Source: Leptolyngbya sp. 'hensonii'
GTDB lineage: Bacteria; Cyanobacteriota; Cyanobacteriia; GCF-001939115
NCBI RefSeq assembly: GCF_001939115.1
Contig: NZ_MQTZ01000020.1
Coordinates: 1 to 64,000, forward strand
Reading direction: 5' to 3'
DNA length: 64,000 nt
Under the pieces are notes generated by a model. It ran no database searches. It saw only the letters and a program-made list of their open reading frames with translations, and was not told the origin of the DNA. The first letter of the stretch is position 1. Every line of letters begins with the position of its first letter. This document shows, in pieces, positions 61,961-64,000 of the stretch. The translations under genes and the position numbers were made by a program.

Positions 61961-63814
61961 GTCAGCCTGAAGTGACCCATCATTGCTCCAGAAAGTGCTG
62001 GCATAGCGATTTCGTCCCTGCTGTTTGGCGGTATAGAGCGCCCGATCGGCGCAACTGATCAGCGTCTCAGCGGAACTGCCCAGGGTCGGTATGATGCAAC
62101 TGATGCCCAGACTGACCGTGAGATACGGGCTGATGTCAGATTGCGAGTGGGGGATGGCCAGGGATTGGATAGCCTGTCGAATGTTCTCCGCCACTGCGAT
62201 CGCCCCTGTTGGATCAGTGCAGGGAAGAATGACCGCAAATTCTTCTCCCCCGTAGCGGGCCACCAGATCTGCGGGACGATTGACCACCTGTGCAGTGGTC
62301 TGGGCCACTTGCCGCAGACAGGTATCTCCGGCTTGGTGGCCATAGCAATCGTTGTAGCGTTTGAAATAGTCCACATCAAACAAAATCAAGGCCAGGGGCT
62401 GTTCCTCCCGGATTAAGCGTTGCCATTCCCACTGCACCCGTTCATCAAAGCAGCGGCGGTTTGCCACTTGAGTCAGCCCATCCACATGCACAAGTCGTTG
62501 TAATTCCTGATTGGCCACATGCAATGCCTGCTCTACCTGCTTCCGTTCCTGGATCTCAGTTTGCAACCGGGTATTGGCCTCAGCCAGTTGGAGGGTGCGC
62601 TGACTGACTTCCAACTCCAGTTCATGGGAATAATCTGACAAAATCCGCTCAGCCCGTTTTCGCTCGGTAATATCCTGAAACGTCACCAGTGCGTAGATCA
62701 CGGTGCCCATTTCGTCAAAAACGGGTGTTCCCCTCACTTCCAGAAGGATGGAGTTCGCACCACGGCGAATTTCCAAATCTTCCACAATCACGCATTCTCC
62801 CTGTAAGGCTCTAGCCACAGGAAGTTCGGAACTGGGATAGAGGGTCTCTGTCCCAATTTGATAAATCTGGTAGGTTGAAGAGAACTGCTCCACGGTCACG
62901 TTTGGATGGGTTCCCTGGAAAAGCAGATATTGAGCCATCTGATTGAAATAGAAAATGGAGCCATCCGGCTTATGCACGGAAACTCCCACAGGTAGAGCTT
63001 CGAGGAATTGAGAGAGTTGCTTTTCATGGGCCACAATTAAGCGATGGGCTTCCTGTTTTAACTGCTGGTTTTGCAGGTGCGTATGAATACAGGCCAGTAA
63101 CTCATCTTTAATGATGGGTTTGCTCAAATAATCATTGGCTCCCTGTTCCAGAGCAACTCTGATGTCTTCAAATTGATTATGGGAGCTGATCAAAATCACG
63201 GGCAATCGATCGGCACTAAACTGTTTTCGAATGATTGACAACACGTCATCATCCACAGCTCCCGGCATATCCACATTCAGTAAAATGAGGTCCGGCAAAA
63301 ATCCTCGCTCCAGCATGGCCAGTGCCTCTTTCCCATCCAGGGCAGAGGAGAGGGTATAGTTATGAAACTTGAGGAATTGCTTTAAAACTTGAATGGTGAC
63401 CGTATCATCATCCACCATCAAAATATGGGGAGTCTGGTCTTGAACAGATTCAGGTTGAGGGGGGATCTCCAGGGGGGGCACTGGGGATTCTGCCACCAGA
63501 GCATCCGGGCTAATCACAATCGTTTTTAATTCCCCGGTATCCGTCACTTCCCAGTGATAGGCGATAAACCCATCAGGCTCCGATGGATCTGGCAGAACCT
63601 CTTGCGTGGAGGGATGGAGCGGATGGTCTGTAAAGATATTCAGGGATTCCGGAGCTTTGGGTTGGGCTTGAGACTGATGCAAGCATCGGCTAATCAAGAG
63701 GCTGCTGAAAGCAAACAATATCCCACTGGTGAGCGCCAGGGTGAGATCGTTGGTGCCGAAGTCACCAAGCCATCTCATTGGTTCGATCGTCCATGTCATC
63801 CCAGCCCAGTCCAT
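61940..63814 (-). CDS. Membrane GGDEF protein with degenerate receiver and PAS domain
   Basis: This encodes 624 residues from the ATG at 63814; an ATG at 63799 is an alternative. One membrane helix (LTLALTSGILFAFSSLLISRC, about 24-44) anchors it. The receiver-like domain is at about 129-248: the acidic pocket VDDD and Lys232 are kept. However, the phospho-acceptor position reads Asn180 in PDLILLNVDMPG, where Asp is normal. A PAS domain follows (about 265-395), then a coiled coil, and a GGDEF domain with GGEEF and an RPAD inhibitory site five residues before it. It should make c-di-GMP, with the receiver acting as an unphosphorylated or structural input. Its end overlaps the CHAT gene. Confidence 0.9.
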   Translation of the reverse strand: MDWAGMTWTIEPMRWLGDFGTNDLTLALTSGILFAFSSLLISRCLHQSQAQPKAPESLNIFTDHPLHPSTQEVLPDPSEPDGFIAYHWEVTDTGELKTIVISPDALVAESPVPPLEIPPQPESVQDQTPHILMVDDDTVTIQVLKQFLKFHNYTLSSALDGKEALAMLERGFLPDLILLNVDMPGAVDDDVLSIIRKQFSADRLPVILISSHNQFEDIRVALEQGANDYLSKPIIKDELLACIHTHLQNQQLKQEAHRLIVAHEKQLSQFLEALPVGVSVHKPDGSIFYFNQMAQYLLFQGTHPNVTVEQFSSTYQIYQIGTETLYPSSELPVARALQGECVIVEDLEIRRGANSILLEVRGTPVFDEMGTVIYALVTFQDITERKRAERILSDYSHELELEVSQRTLQLAEANTRLQTEIQERKQVEQALHVANQELQRLVHVDGLTQVANRRCFDERVQWEWQRLIREEQPLALILFDVDYFKRYNDCYGHQAGDTCLRQVAQTTAQVVNRPADLVARYGGEEFAVILPCTDPTGAIAVAENIRQAIQSLAIPHSQSDISPYLTVSLGISCIIPTLGSSAETLISCADRALYTAKQQGRNRYASTFWSNDGSLQADLQPAPQ

Positions 63815-64000
63815 TCCAACCCACGCGAAGTTTCAGATAGTCTCACCTTACCCCTTGTGACCGCAAAAACTCACTGAATTGACCAAATTTTCTGTTCCAG
63901 GTTCCCAGGCTATTTAATCTATGCTCCTAACACCATCATCTATACACCAGGGGGTAACCTGACACGTCGGCCAGTTTTTTCGCTGGTTTTTCAAGAACCA

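Noticed and set aside
1-64000. tRNA, rRNA or CRISPR elements
   Set aside because: I searched the intergenic regions by eye for TpsiC-type GGTTCGAATCC motifs, regular spaced repeats and conserved rRNA stretches and found none.

Overview
The window comes from a cyanobacterium, probably a filamentous, Leptolyngbya-like lineage, although the sequence alone does not fix the genus. The evidence is the frequent HIP1 octamer GCGATCGC (for example at 8332 and 51325), a reduced homologue of the cyanobacterial Pap (photosystem II assembly proficiency) operon, a phycobilisome-fold protein, DUF1822, DUF928, DUF3598 and ComFB families, and very large PAS/CBS/GAF signalling proteins. I see no tRNA, rRNA, CRISPR array, prophage or intact transposase. 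All of it looks chromosomal.

Left part (1-23 kb). A chain of five overlapping minus-strand genes (1-2835) encodes unrecognised membrane-anchored proteins, one of only 28 residues; the last runs off the window. Then come mostly housekeeping and envelope genes: a MoxR ATPase, ribF, an L,D-transpeptidase, a ComFB-like protein, an M23 peptidase, a CPA2-type cation antiporter with TrkA domains, TPR proteins, a DUF3598 protein, a metallophosphoesterase, an NnrU-family protein, an atypical thioredoxin, uppP, a globin and trmB. The five-gene Pap-like operon (19044-23238) encodes V4R, a small repeat protein, a phycobilisome-fold protein, V4R and a Ser/Thr kinase. It lacks the ferredoxin genes known from Synechocystis.

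Middle (24-50 kb). dnaE is one continuous gene, without the split intein typical of many cyanobacteria. It is followed by a 1838-residue Ser/Thr kinase-ATPase-GAF-PAS-GGDEF protein, a translationally coupled pair of photolyase/cryptochrome genes (cry-DASH, then an iron-sulfur photolyase), and a three-gene cluster of substrate-binding and von Willebrand A proteins with no permease. A 1524-residue CBS/PAS hybrid histidine kinase follows. Next is a peroxide-defence locus: a thioredoxin-reductase-like flavoprotein, a Prx5-type peroxiredoxin and a divergent PerR-type regulator, with a perfect 7-1-7 operator between the last two.

Right part (49-62 kb). All genes here are on the plus strand: a SpoIIE-type phosphatase, a divergent sigma-70-like factor, DUF1822, a CHAT-CHASE2 membrane protein, DUF928, a filamentous-haemagglutinin-type secreted protein, and a TPR-CHAT (caspase-like) protein whose start overlaps the previous stop. 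This is the best candidate for an undescribed system: regulated secretion or surface display coupled to caspase-like proteases. A membrane-bound GGDEF protein with a degenerate receiver closes the window.

Small MITE-like repeats with terminal inverted repeats (82-148 bp) occupy three intergenic regions near 15.3, 37.5 and 53.2 kb. Two of them begin exactly at the stop codon of the preceding gene.
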